Positions 43,033 to 51,010 of a stretch of DNA of 64,000 nt are shown in pieces. The first letter of the stretch is position 1; every line of letters begins with the position of its first letter. The DNA is from an uncultured bacterium. Its GTDB lineage: Bacteria > Atribacterota > Atribacteria > Atribacterales > Caldatribacteriaceae. Where the stretch lies: NCBI GenBank assembly GCA_937139415.1, contig CAKZPS010000019.1:52577-116576 (forward strand), given 5' to 3'. The position numbers and the translations under genes are program-made. The notes under the pieces were generated by a model, which ran no database searches, was not told the DNA's origin, and worked only from the letters and a program-made list of their open reading frames with translations.

Positions 43033-43392
43033 GTGGGTTGGATAGTTGTTCTTGTGCCGATTATGGGCATGTTTGTGGGAATTGTGGCCATTCTTGCTGA
43101 ACACCGGCAGAAGATGGCCATGATTGAGCGAGGATTAAACCCTGAGGATCTCAAATCACCTCCATCGCCGCAAGGCCTTTTGAGGGGAGGTCTTATCGTT
43201 GTAGGAATAGGAGCAGGATTTTTTCTGACCCAGGTTGTTGGCCAAATTATCCCATGGCTCTTTCTCCCCGCTTTCCTCTTTGTAGGGGTTGGTGGGGGGA
43301 CTGGTGACTTCGTTCTTTTTGACCCGTTCAACGGGTTGAGTTGTGGGGTCAAACGGAGAAATAGTAAGGGGAGGATTGTCGAGAAGCTCTAA
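43033..43392 (+). CDS. Small membrane protein, DUF6249-like
   Basis: 119 residues from GTG 43033 (AAGGAGGGAG upstream). The N-terminal VVLVPIMGMFVGIVAILAEHR followed by KMAMIERGLNPED resembles DUF6249-type bacterial proteins of unknown function. Two more hydrophobic helices follow (RGGLIVVGIGAGFFLTQVVG and IPWLFLPAFLFVGVGGG), then a basic tail that may be atypical. An in-frame ATG at 42946 lacks a ribosome site. Stands alone. Family name is from memory of the motif. Confidence 0.65.
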   Translation: MGWIVVLVPIMGMFVGIVAILAEHRQKMAMIERGLNPEDLKSPPSPQGLLRGGLIVVGIGAGFFLTQVVGQIIPWLFLPAFLFVGVGGGTGDFVLFDPFNGLSCGVKRRNSKGRIVEKL

Positions 43393-44254
43393 GGCTCTGC
43401 AAATCTTTCAGAGATAGAAGGGTTTCTCAAAAATTGTGACAAAAGAACAGGAACCCTGTTAGAAGTTGTGTTGCGTGGGGGAGCACAAGCTCAGTGTAAA
43501 CTTATCGTAAGGGTCCTGATAAGACTCTTCATCAGTAGAAAAAACGAAAAACCCTCGTCATCCAGGGTGTGAAAAAGACCTGTAACCTTCAGCGGCAAGT
43601 CTTTTGGATTGGTGCGCCACATTCTCAAGGGAGATAAGAGGTTTTGGAATAGTGGGAGGAAACGATCAAAGGAAGGTTCTCACCCTCTTGGGAGAGTCTT
43701 TCCTCTGGAACAAGCTACCGATTACTCCTCCCAGAAAAGGGAAAGGAAAATCTTTCCTCAAAGAGAAGGGCTTCAAGAGAGGAAAAGACTCCTCCACCTT
43801 TGAGGCGAAAAGAAGAACCAATCTCCAAAAAGAAAAAAAGAAGAAAAGAAAAAGCCCCCACCTCTATTAAGGCATGAAGATAAGATGCGCTCATCTCCGT
43901 TTATGAGGGAGAAGAGGCATAAAACCAGATAAGGTTAGAAACGCCTCACTCCTTCTTCAAAAGGTTCAAAGAACAAGATTGGAGAAGGAATGCGAAAAGG
44001 GGAGTGGACAAGCTCCCTCCAGGCCATGAAGTGCGATGGACCATCGGTACACCGCTTCTTCTTCGATAGCTACCAAAAGAGCCTTCTTCCTTTCATCCCT
44101 CCCCAAGAGGCGCAAGAAGGGGAAAGAAAGGGATCTTTAAAAGTATTTCTCCGAGAGGTTGAAAATGGTCTTTTTCTTTACTATTCTTTCTCAAGTGGGA
44201 TGAAAACGATTATGATAATTGAAGAGGGCTTTTGAAGAAGGAGCGAATCAATCC
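43393..44254. other. Gene-poor, purine-rich region
   Basis: About 860 bases without a gene I can support. Short open frames at 43604-43870 and 43990-44235 have biased, Lys-rich or low-complexity sequence and no clear ribosome sites. A purine-rich tract with many AAG/AAA units lies at about 43805-43860. Near the right end, TATGATAAT (44211-44219) is a weak -10 candidate for the next operon. Confidence 0.35.
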
Positions 44255-45406
44255 ATGTCGAAAAAGATTTTGTTGGTCCCGTTTTTTTTCGCGTTGGTGG
44301 TCATTGGTTTGGGGATTTCCGGTGTAGGAGCAATTATTCCTGCGATTGCCCAATCTTTTTCTCTCCCTTACGCGGTGGTGGGAAGTATTTTCCTTTTTCA
44401 GGGTATCGGATATTTCCTTTCCTTACTGGTGGGTGGGGTATTGGGAAATATTATCTCTCAAGCTTTCATTCTCCGTCTCGGCTTTGTTTTGGCCGTTTTG
44501 GGCTTTTTGGGCATTGCGCTCTTTTCTTCTTTTCCCTTCCTCGTTTTCGCTTTTTCCGTTATGGGGGTAGGGGTGGGATGGGTCGATTGTATGGTCAATC
44601 CCATTGCTGCAAGTATTTTCACCGAGCATCCTGCGACGGCGTTGAACTTCATTCATGCCTTTTTTGGCCTCGGTTCGATGATTGCCCCGCGCTTGTATGC
44701 TTTTTTGACTACCGGTCGGTACGATTGGCGGGATCTCTACCTGGGTATAACCGTCTTTACCGCGATGGTCCTCCTCTTATTCCTCTTCCCGTTCGTCCCA
44801 AGGCGAGTACATGCGCAAAATTCTTGGCGCGGTCTTTTCAAGGTGTTTCGCCTCAAAGCTTTTTGGTTTTTGGGTTTGGCCATGCTCTTTTACTCCGGTG
44901 GAGTGAGCACCTTGAATGGTTGGTGCGTTTCTTATCTCGCCCAAAAGGGTGTTCCCCTCGCCGGAGGGTCACTCTTTCTCTCTTATTTTTGGTTGGGATT
45001 ACTGGTCGGGCGGTTACTCCTTGCTCCTTGCTCGGATCGTTTCGGTCATCTCAACGTCATTCGTGTAGGGTCCCTGGGAGGAGTGCTCATGACCCTCCTT
45101 CCTCTTTTCCTCTCTCCTCATTCTTTGCTCTTCCCCTTCTTTCTCTTTATCGCCGGTCTTTCTCTCTCCATCGTCATCCCCACTACCTTGGCGTATGCCA
45201 TTGCCTCTTTTCCTGAAACTGCCTCCCTCGCTTCAGGATGGGTGCTCTTCAATAACGGTTTTGGCATTCTCCTTTTCCCCTGGCTTGGGGGAATAGTGGG
45301 AAGCACTTTCGATTTGGGGGTGACCTTTGCGACGATACCCGTTTTTCTCTTGCTCATGTTTCTTTGCCAACAATTTTTAGAGGTTTTGAGGAGAAGAGAG
45401 GGGTAG
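44255..45406 (+). CDS. MFS transporter (sugar/FucP-like architecture)
   Basis: 383 residues, about twelve helices. GLGISGVGAIIPAIAQSFSLP at the N-terminus and GWVDCMVNPIAASIF with HAFFGLGSMIAP resemble FucP/Bacillus YfkF-type MFS carriers of sugars, but the substrate is unknown. ATG 44255 follows AAGGAG by twelve bases; an in-frame ATG at 44219 is an alternative. First gene of a run that continues without gaps to 53999. Confidence 0.85.
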   Translation: MSKKILLVPFFFALVVIGLGISGVGAIIPAIAQSFSLPYAVVGSIFLFQGIGYFLSLLVGGVLGNIISQAFILRLGFVLAVLGFLGIALFSSFPFLVFAFSVMGVGVGWVDCMVNPIAASIFTEHPATALNFIHAFFGLGSMIAPRLYAFLTTGRYDWRDLYLGITVFTAMVLLLFLFPFVPRRVHAQNSWRGLFKVFRLKAFWFLGLAMLFYSGGVSTLNGWCVSYLAQKGVPLAGGSLFLSYFWLGLLVGRLLLAPCSDRFGHLNVIRVGSLGGVLMTLLPLFLSPHSLLFPFFLFIAGLSLSIVIPTTLAYAIASFPETASLASGWVLFNNGFGILLFPWLGGIVGSTFDLGVTFATIPVFLLLMFLCQQFLEVLRRREG

Positions 45407-45410
45407 AAAA

Positions 45411-46529
45411 ATGTTTTCCCCGGTCTTCCAAAAGTTACAAGCAGTTGGTGCTCGTCCTTCTGCTTCCTCCAAGGAAAAGGAGTTTTTGACGTGGCTTATG
45501 GAAGCACTGAAAGGTCTTTCTCTCCAAGTGAGTTTGGACGAATTTCGTGCTCCCTCGACCTACACGTGGTCCCAAATAGTCTTGTGGGGTGGTCTCATCC
45601 AAGCCGGTTTCCTCCTTCGTTTATGGCCATGGTGGTCTCTTTGCTCCGCTTTGGTTTTTCTTTTCCTCGAGTATCGGGAACTCGCTACCTTTCCTCTCAC
45701 GAGTATCTTTTTCTCGCGTAACGTTTCTCACAACGTAGTGGGGAAGAAGGGCGATTCTCCTTGTTTTATCCTCATGGCTCACGTGGATTCGGCACGAACT
45801 TCGTTCTTTTTCCATCCTCATTTGGTGGTCTCGCCCCGTCACTCGCTCCTTTTACTCGTTGTCTCTTCTTGTGCCATTCCCGGGGTGGCTCTCCTTGGGT
45901 GCGCAGGGGGTACGCGGTTTGCTTGGTTATCCTTTCCTTTCTCTCTCTATCTCTCTTTCCTTATTTTGGGACATGTCCATCGAGAATTGGGCATGCCTCT
46001 TTCCCCGGGAGGGAACGATAACGGGAGTGGAGTAGCGGTGGCCTTAGAGCTTGCCCGACTCCTTGCGGATGGGGATATCTCTTTTTGGGTAGTTTTCACC
46101 GGGGCAGAGGAATCGGGAACCTGGGGAGCATTACAATTTATGAAGCAGTATGCGTCGACAATCCGGGACATTCCCATTATTAACCTCGACAATGTGGGAG
46201 GAGGAACGATCACCGTGGCGACTCATGAGGGAATGTGGCCGACGTATGCTGCTCCACCTCGGCTTGTGTCTTCTTTTCGGAAACTCGAGGTTCCTTTTCC
46301 GGTTCATTTTCGTCCCTATTTGGGCTTATCGACCGATGCTACACCGCTTTTAGCGCGTGGTTTTCAGGCCATAACCATTATTGCCTTGGACGAGAAAGGG
46401 ATTCCGGTCAACTGGCACTGGGCAAATGATTCGATCGAAGCGGTGGACACCGATAACCTCGAACGGGTGGTCAGTTTGGTGATGCGGTGGGTGGAGGAGA
46501 AAAGGAATGAGTGTTTTCGGGAGTCTTAA
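45411..46529 (+). CDS. M28 family zinc peptidase with membrane segments
   Basis: 372 residues. Metal-site motifs of aminopeptidase family M28: MAHVDSA (first zinc His/Asp, about 122-125), GGNDNGSGVAVALELARLL (bridging Asp, about 204) and VFTGAEESGTWGA (catalytic Glu, about 232). About four hydrophobic helices interrupt the N-terminal half (VLWGGLIQAGFLLRLWPWW, SLLLLVVSSCAIPGVALLGC), so it is membrane-bound, with the peptidase domain split around them. ATG 45411 follows GAGAGGGG. Overlaps the PAP2 gene by 23 bases. Confidence 0.85.
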   Translation: MFSPVFQKLQAVGARPSASSKEKEFLTWLMEALKGLSLQVSLDEFRAPSTYTWSQIVLWGGLIQAGFLLRLWPWWSLCSALVFLFLEYRELATFPLTSIFFSRNVSHNVVGKKGDSPCFILMAHVDSARTSFFFHPHLVVSPRHSLLLLVVSSCAIPGVALLGCAGGTRFAWLSFPFSLYLSFLILGHVHRELGMPLSPGGNDNGSGVAVALELARLLADGDISFWVVFTGAEESGTWGALQFMKQYASTIRDIPIINLDNVGGGTITVATHEGMWPTYAAPPRLVSSFRKLEVPFPVHFRPYLGLSTDATPLLARGFQAITIIALDEKGIPVNWHWANDSIEAVDTDNLERVVSLVMRWVEEKRNECFRES

Positions 46530-47346
46530 ACCTTTACTCGTGGTGCAGGGTTTTTCTCATCCCTTCCTGGATGTGGTGATGCGGGGAATTTCCGCCTTGG
46601 GAGGAGAATTCTTCTATTTTGCCGTCCTCGTGTTCCTCTACTGGCGGGTGGAGAGGAAATTCGCCTTCCGCCTGGCCACGGTGGTGTTGGTGTCTCTCTT
46701 TCTCAATTTCTTGGGCAAAAACTTTTGGGCTCTTCCCCGACCTCAAGGGGAGGGTTTACGGGTGTTGGAGCTGACCGAAGATTTCTCCTTCCCCAGCGGT
46801 CATGCTCAATCGGTGTCCTCTTTTTGGTTTTTTCTCGCTTTTTCATTGCGGAAAATACCGTGGTATGTGGTCGCCGGAATCCTTACCATCCTTGTTTCTC
46901 TCTCCCGGTTATACTTAGGAGTCCACTACCTCCAGGATGTTCTCGCTGGTGCAGGATTGGGGTTCGTCATAGCTTTAGCGTTTACCTCGATCTTTTCGTG
47001 TCAATTTCGTCTTGCCTCCTTCAGAAAAGGCCTTATCCTCTGGGCGCTTGTCAGTGGAGGGCTTTTCTTGCTTGCCCCTTCAGGTTTAGCCATGAGGGTT
47101 GGGGGGTCGTTGAGCGGTGTTCTTTTGGGTTATCTCCTTGTGGTACAATTAAAAATACCGGATTTTTCTCTCTCTTATGGAATACTCTGCGGTGGTGCGG
47201 TTGGGGTGGTCCTCGTTTACCTTGGGGGAAGAGTGTTCGGTTCTACACAAACGGCGCTCTTTCTGCGGTATTTTCTTTTAAATTGGTTTGCTACTTTTGT
47301 GGTTCCGCTTGGTGCATATCACTGGAAAGAAAGGCAAAGGAGGTAG
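46507..47346 (+). CDS. PAP2-family membrane phosphatase
   Basis: Type 2 phosphatidic acid phosphatase/undecaprenyl-diphosphatase fold, 279 residues, six or more helices. All three catalytic motifs are intact: KNFWALPRP (Lys71, Arg78), PSGH (96-99) and SRLYLGVHYLQD (Arg134, His140, Asp144). Substrate may be a lipid phosphate or undecaprenyl pyrophosphate. Start ATG 46507 is within the end of the peptidase gene. Confidence 0.9.
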   Translation: MSVFGSLKPLLVVQGFSHPFLDVVMRGISALGGEFFYFAVLVFLYWRVERKFAFRLATVVLVSLFLNFLGKNFWALPRPQGEGLRVLELTEDFSFPSGHAQSVSSFWFFLAFSLRKIPWYVVAGILTILVSLSRLYLGVHYLQDVLAGAGLGFVIALAFTSIFSCQFRLASFRKGLILWALVSGGLFLLAPSGLAMRVGGSLSGVLLGYLLVVQLKIPDFSLSYGILCGGAVGVVLVYLGGRVFGSTQTALFLRYFLLNWFATFVVPLGAYHWKERQRR

Positions 47347-47350
47347 AGAA

Positions 47351-48700
47351 ATGGTGCTTCGTTTCCCGCAGGATTTTCTATGGGGTGTGGCCACTGCTTC
47401 TTATCAGATTGAAGGTGCGCCTTGGGAAGATGGAAAAGGAGAAAGTATCTGGGACCGATTCACCCATACTCCGGGAACCATTGCCGATGGCACAACAGGT
47501 GATGTAGCCTGTGATCATTACCATCGCTTTGAAGAAGACCTAAGACTCATGCGCGATCTGGGGATTTCTGCGTATCGTTTCTCTCTGGCCTGGCCGAGAA
47601 TCTTTCCCCAGGGTGAAGGGAAGCTCAACGAGAAGGGGCTCTCCTTCTACGAACGGCTTATTGACATGCTCTGCGTTCTCGGAATTGAACCGGTAGTAAC
47701 TCTGTACCATTGGGACCTTCCCCAAGCGTTACAAGATATGGGAGGATGGGAGAACGAGAGAGTGGTGCGTGCTTTTGAGCAGTATGCCGGTGTGGTTTTT
47801 CGTCGGCTGGGTGACCGAGTGAAATTGTGGATTACCCACAATGAGCCCTGGGTGGTAGCTTTCGTGGGTCATTACACCGGAGAACACGCTCCAGGTTTAC
47901 GCGATTTTGGAGTGGCGTTACGGGTGGCGAAGAACCTTTTGGTATCGCACGGTTTGGCAGTGCGAACTTTTCGGGAGATCGGGAAAGAAGGGGAAATTGG
48001 TATCACCCTCAGCCTCTCTCCCATCCATGCCTTTTCCGAGCGGGAGGAAGACCAGCTGGCTCAAAAACGCTTTGATGGGTACTTCAATCGTTTCTTCCTG
48101 GACCCCCTTTTTCGAGGTGCTTTCCCGGCGGATGTCTTGGAATGGTATGCCAAGAAGGGATACCCCTTAGCAGTGAGTAAGGAGGAGGAAGCCATTGTCA
48201 GTGAAAAGATCGATTTTTTGGGGGTTAACTACTACTCTCGCCAGGTGGTACGACACGGGTGCGAAGAGCCACTTCTTAAAGTTGCCACGGTTAAGCCCGA
48301 GGAGAGTCAGTATACCGATATGGGGTGGGAGATATACCCTCAGGGGATTCTGGAAATCGTAGAGCGGGTTTTCCAGGACTACGCTCCACGCAAAGTGTTC
48401 ATCACCGAGAACGGAATCGCCCTCCCGGATCAACTGGTAAACGGTACAATCAATGACGGTGCACGTATTGCCTTTTTGCGGGAGCATCTTCGCTACCTCC
48501 ACCGAGCAATCCAAAGAGGATATGCGGTCAAGGGGTACTTCGTGTGGAGTCTCCTTGATAACTTTGAGTGGGCTTTTGGACTCTCGAAGCGTTTTGGGTT
48601 AGTGTTTGTCGATTACGCAACCGGCAAGCGTTTCCCCAAAGAGAGCTTTTTCTTCTATCGCGAAGTGATCGAAAAGGGTATAGAGGAGGAAAGCCAATGA
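47351..48700 (+). CDS. GH1 beta-glucosidase / 6-phospho-beta-glycosidase family
   Basis: 449 residues, cytosolic, no signal peptide. Acid/base Glu165 in THNEPW and nucleophile Glu353 in FITENG are intact; FLWGVATASYQIEG, TLYHWDLPQALQ and GYFVWSLLDNFEW are GH1 hallmarks. The WSLLDNFEWAFG stretch (rather than the SxxxY..KR phosphate-binding pattern) favours an unphosphorylated beta-glucoside substrate. ATG 47351 follows AGGAGG; an upstream ATG at 47288 lies in the PAP2 gene. Confidence 0.92.
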   Translation: MVLRFPQDFLWGVATASYQIEGAPWEDGKGESIWDRFTHTPGTIADGTTGDVACDHYHRFEEDLRLMRDLGISAYRFSLAWPRIFPQGEGKLNEKGLSFYERLIDMLCVLGIEPVVTLYHWDLPQALQDMGGWENERVVRAFEQYAGVVFRRLGDRVKLWITHNEPWVVAFVGHYTGEHAPGLRDFGVALRVAKNLLVSHGLAVRTFREIGKEGEIGITLSLSPIHAFSEREEDQLAQKRFDGYFNRFFLDPLFRGAFPADVLEWYAKKGYPLAVSKEEEAIVSEKIDFLGVNYYSRQVVRHGCEEPLLKVATVKPEESQYTDMGWEIYPQGILEIVERVFQDYAPRKVFITENGIALPDQLVNGTINDGARIAFLREHLRYLHRAIQRGYAVKGYFVWSLLDNFEWAFGLSKRFGLVFVDYATGKRFPKESFFFYREVIEKGIEEESQ

Positions 48701-50037
48701 CCGAAGAAACATGGGAAGGGCAACTCGATTCCTTTGACCTTGCAGAACGGAAGAAAGCTTTTTTGCTCTTAGTGGAAAGGGCAAAAAAAGGGGAGATAGT
48801 TTTTCCCACCCCAAAACCCCTGGTGAATCTCCACTTTCATACCTTCTTTTCCTTTAATGCCTGCGGGTATTCTCCGCTTCACATCTTGTGGTTGGCGAAG
48901 AGAGAGGGTTTGCGAATGGCAGGGAGTGTCGATTTCGATGTCCTCGAAGCCTTGCCGGAATTCCTCTGGGGTGGTCTCACCATCAATCTCCCCGTGGCCT
49001 CGGGATTAGAAACGAGGATTTTTCTCCCCGAATTCCAAGAGGAAGAGTTGAGTTCACCCAATGAACCGGGGGTGGCCTATTACATGGGTAACGGATTCTC
49101 GCGTTTGCCCGGGGAGAAAGAAGAAGCGGGGAAGATACTGCGCAAGCTCTGGGAAATAGCCCAAAGACGGAATCAGAAAGTTTTAGAGAAGGTGAATGCC
49201 TATCTCGATAGGGTACAGGTGGATTACGAAAGGGAGGTCCTCCCTCTCACCCCTGCTCAGAATCCCACCGAACGCCACATCGTGCTCGCTTTGGTAAAGA
49301 AGTTGGAAGAGGTTTTTCCCGATCTCGGAGAGCGCTTGCGCTTTTGGAGTGAGAAATTAGGGGAAAAGAGCGAGAAGTTAGCGGAGCTCTACCAGGACTG
49401 CGCCGCTTTCTATGATGTGGTGCGCATGAAACTCATGAAGTTTGGCGGAGTCGGGTATGTGAAACAGGATGCAGGGGATTTTCCTACTCTCGGAGAAGTG
49501 AATCGGATGATTCTCGATTTGGGAGCGATTCCCTCTTTCTCCTGGCTTGACGGGACGCGCCAGGGGGAAGAAGACCCGAGAAGGCTTTTTGATTTCTGTC
49601 TCGATAATCGAGTGGAAACCATTTTTTTGGTGCCCGATCGGAACTGGAATCTTCCCGACCCAGAGGAACGGAAACTCAAGGTGGCGAAGCTCTACGAGAT
49701 GGTCGAAGAGGCCAAGCGCCGCTCTATGCCTATTTTTGTCGGTACGGAGCTCAATCGGTATGGGCAAAAATTTGTGGACGATTTCGATTCGCCTTACTTA
49801 CAACTCTTAGCCCCTTATTTCTTGGAGAGTGCCTGGCTCCTGTGGGGACACATGGTGATGGAAATGGGGAGTAGACGAGGATATACGAGTGATTGGGCAA
49901 GAAAGTATCTCCCTCACCGGAGGGAGCGGAACGCCTTTTTTGCTCGCTTAGGAGAGAGAGTAGAAGCAAGCAAAGAGGCGGTACAAAGGGTAGCTGAGCG
50001 CTCTACCGAAGCGATTTTGCGGGAGTTTGGGGACTAA
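48697..50037 (+). CDS. PHP-domain-like protein of unknown function
   Basis: 446 residues. The stretch LVNLHFHTFFSFNACGYSP followed by LHILWLAKREGLRMAGSVDFD matches the start of PHP (polymerase and histidinol phosphatase) metal-dependent phosphoesterases: HxH then an Asp. VGTELNRYGQKFVDDF near residue 355 may supply later ligands. A mid-region (about 150-240) is a charged helical insert. ATGA overlap with the glycosidase gene and one base from the kinase gene: coupled expression in a sugar-related operon. No substrate can be named. Confidence 0.72.
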   Translation: MTEETWEGQLDSFDLAERKKAFLLLVERAKKGEIVFPTPKPLVNLHFHTFFSFNACGYSPLHILWLAKREGLRMAGSVDFDVLEALPEFLWGGLTINLPVASGLETRIFLPEFQEEELSSPNEPGVAYYMGNGFSRLPGEKEEAGKILRKLWEIAQRRNQKVLEKVNAYLDRVQVDYEREVLPLTPAQNPTERHIVLALVKKLEEVFPDLGERLRFWSEKLGEKSEKLAELYQDCAAFYDVVRMKLMKFGGVGYVKQDAGDFPTLGEVNRMILDLGAIPSFSWLDGTRQGEEDPRRLFDFCLDNRVETIFLVPDRNWNLPDPEERKLKVAKLYEMVEEAKRRSMPIFVGTELNRYGQKFVDDFDSPYLQLLAPYFLESAWLLWGHMVMEMGSRRGYTSDWARKYLPHRRERNAFFARLGERVEASKEAVQRVAERSTEAILREFGD

Positions 50038-50038
50038 T

Positions 50039-51010
50039 ATGATTTTTGTGGTGACGCCGAATCCTTGCCTCGATCGAACTCTTTTCGTGGAGAGAAATCT
50101 CCCCCAAGGGAAGATCATGGTACGTGAAGTACGTGAAATTGCTGGTGGGAAGGGTTCGAATGTCTGTAGGGTGTTAAGGGAATTTGGGGTGCCATGTCGT
50201 CATCTCCTCTTTCTGGGAGGATACACGGGAAAGAGGGTGAAAGAGCTCTTGGATGAAGAGGGAATCGAGACGGAAGTGGTGTGGACCTCTTCTCCCACTC
50301 GGGTGGTGACTACGGTAGTTGATTCCCGATGGGAACAGACCGTATACTTCGATCCCCCTCCGCACGTTACCGAGGGGGAGAGAGAAGTGTTCCTGCGCCT
50401 CTTCGCCTCACTCGCTGAAGAGGCGAGTCTCATCACCTTCTGTGGGAGTGTGCCGCCTGCGGTGATTTCTCTATACCAGGAACTGTTCGAGAAAATCCAA
50501 GCGAAACCGGTGATCGTTGACACTCGAGGAGAAGCTCTCCGGGGATGGCAGAGGTACCCTTGGGGAATAAAGATGAATCGAGAAGAGGCCGAACTCACCT
50601 TGGGGGAACCACTCCAGAGTATCGATGCGTGGAAGAATTGCTTCGATTTCTGGTTGGAAAAAGGAGTAGAAATAGTTATGATTACTTTAGGGGAGAAGGG
50701 GGTCATCGGAAGGTACCGAACCAGTTTCTATCGAGTTTTTTCACCTCCTATTCAGGCTATCAATCCGGTGGGCTCGGGTGACGCATTTTTAGCCGGGTTC
50801 CTTGTGGGATGGTGGCGTGGTGAGACCCCGGAAGAAACCCTTCGTTTGGCTGTTGCGGCAGGGGTGAGTAATGCTTTGCGGTGGGATGCAGGAAGGGTAG
50901 AGCGGGAAGAGGTTATGCGCTTGAGTTCCGAGGTGCGTATTGCGAGGGGAGATACGCTCAAGGAGGTCTGGGAGGATGGAGGGGAGCTCCGTAGCCATTC
51001 TTTTCCTTGA
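50039..51010 (+). CDS. PfkB-family kinase (1-phosphofructokinase / tagatose-6-phosphate kinase type)
   Basis: 323 residues. VTPNPCLDRTLFV at the start is the hallmark of the fructose-1-phosphate/tagatose-6-phosphate group; GGKGSNVCRVLREFG and the C-terminal active-site NPVGSGDAFLAGF (catalytic Asp about 252) are intact. Start ATG 50039 is preferred to TTG 50027, as GGGG is six bases upstream. Overlaps the sensor gene by 35 bases. The exact sugar phosphate is not certain. Confidence 0.87.
   Translation: MIFVVTPNPCLDRTLFVERNLPQGKIMVREVREIAGGKGSNVCRVLREFGVPCRHLLFLGGYTGKRVKELLDEEGIETEVVWTSSPTRVVTTVVDSRWEQTVYFDPPPHVTEGEREVFLRLFASLAEEASLITFCGSVPPAVISLYQELFEKIQAKPVIVDTRGEALRGWQRYPWGIKMNREEAELTLGEPLQSIDAWKNCFDFWLEKGVEIVMITLGEKGVIGRYRTSFYRVFSPPIQAINPVGSGDAFLAGFLVGWWRGETPEETLRLAVAAGVSNALRWDAGRVEREEVMRLSSEVRIARGDTLKEVWEDGGELRSHSFP

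Noticed and set aside
43604..43870. 88-residue open frame
   Set aside because: Lys-rich low-complexity sequence, no ribosome site and no family resemblance.
43990..44235. 81-residue open frame before the MFS gene
   Set aside because: GGAGAAGGA precedes it, but the composition is unremarkable and nothing recognisable is encoded; kept only as part of the gene-poor stretch.
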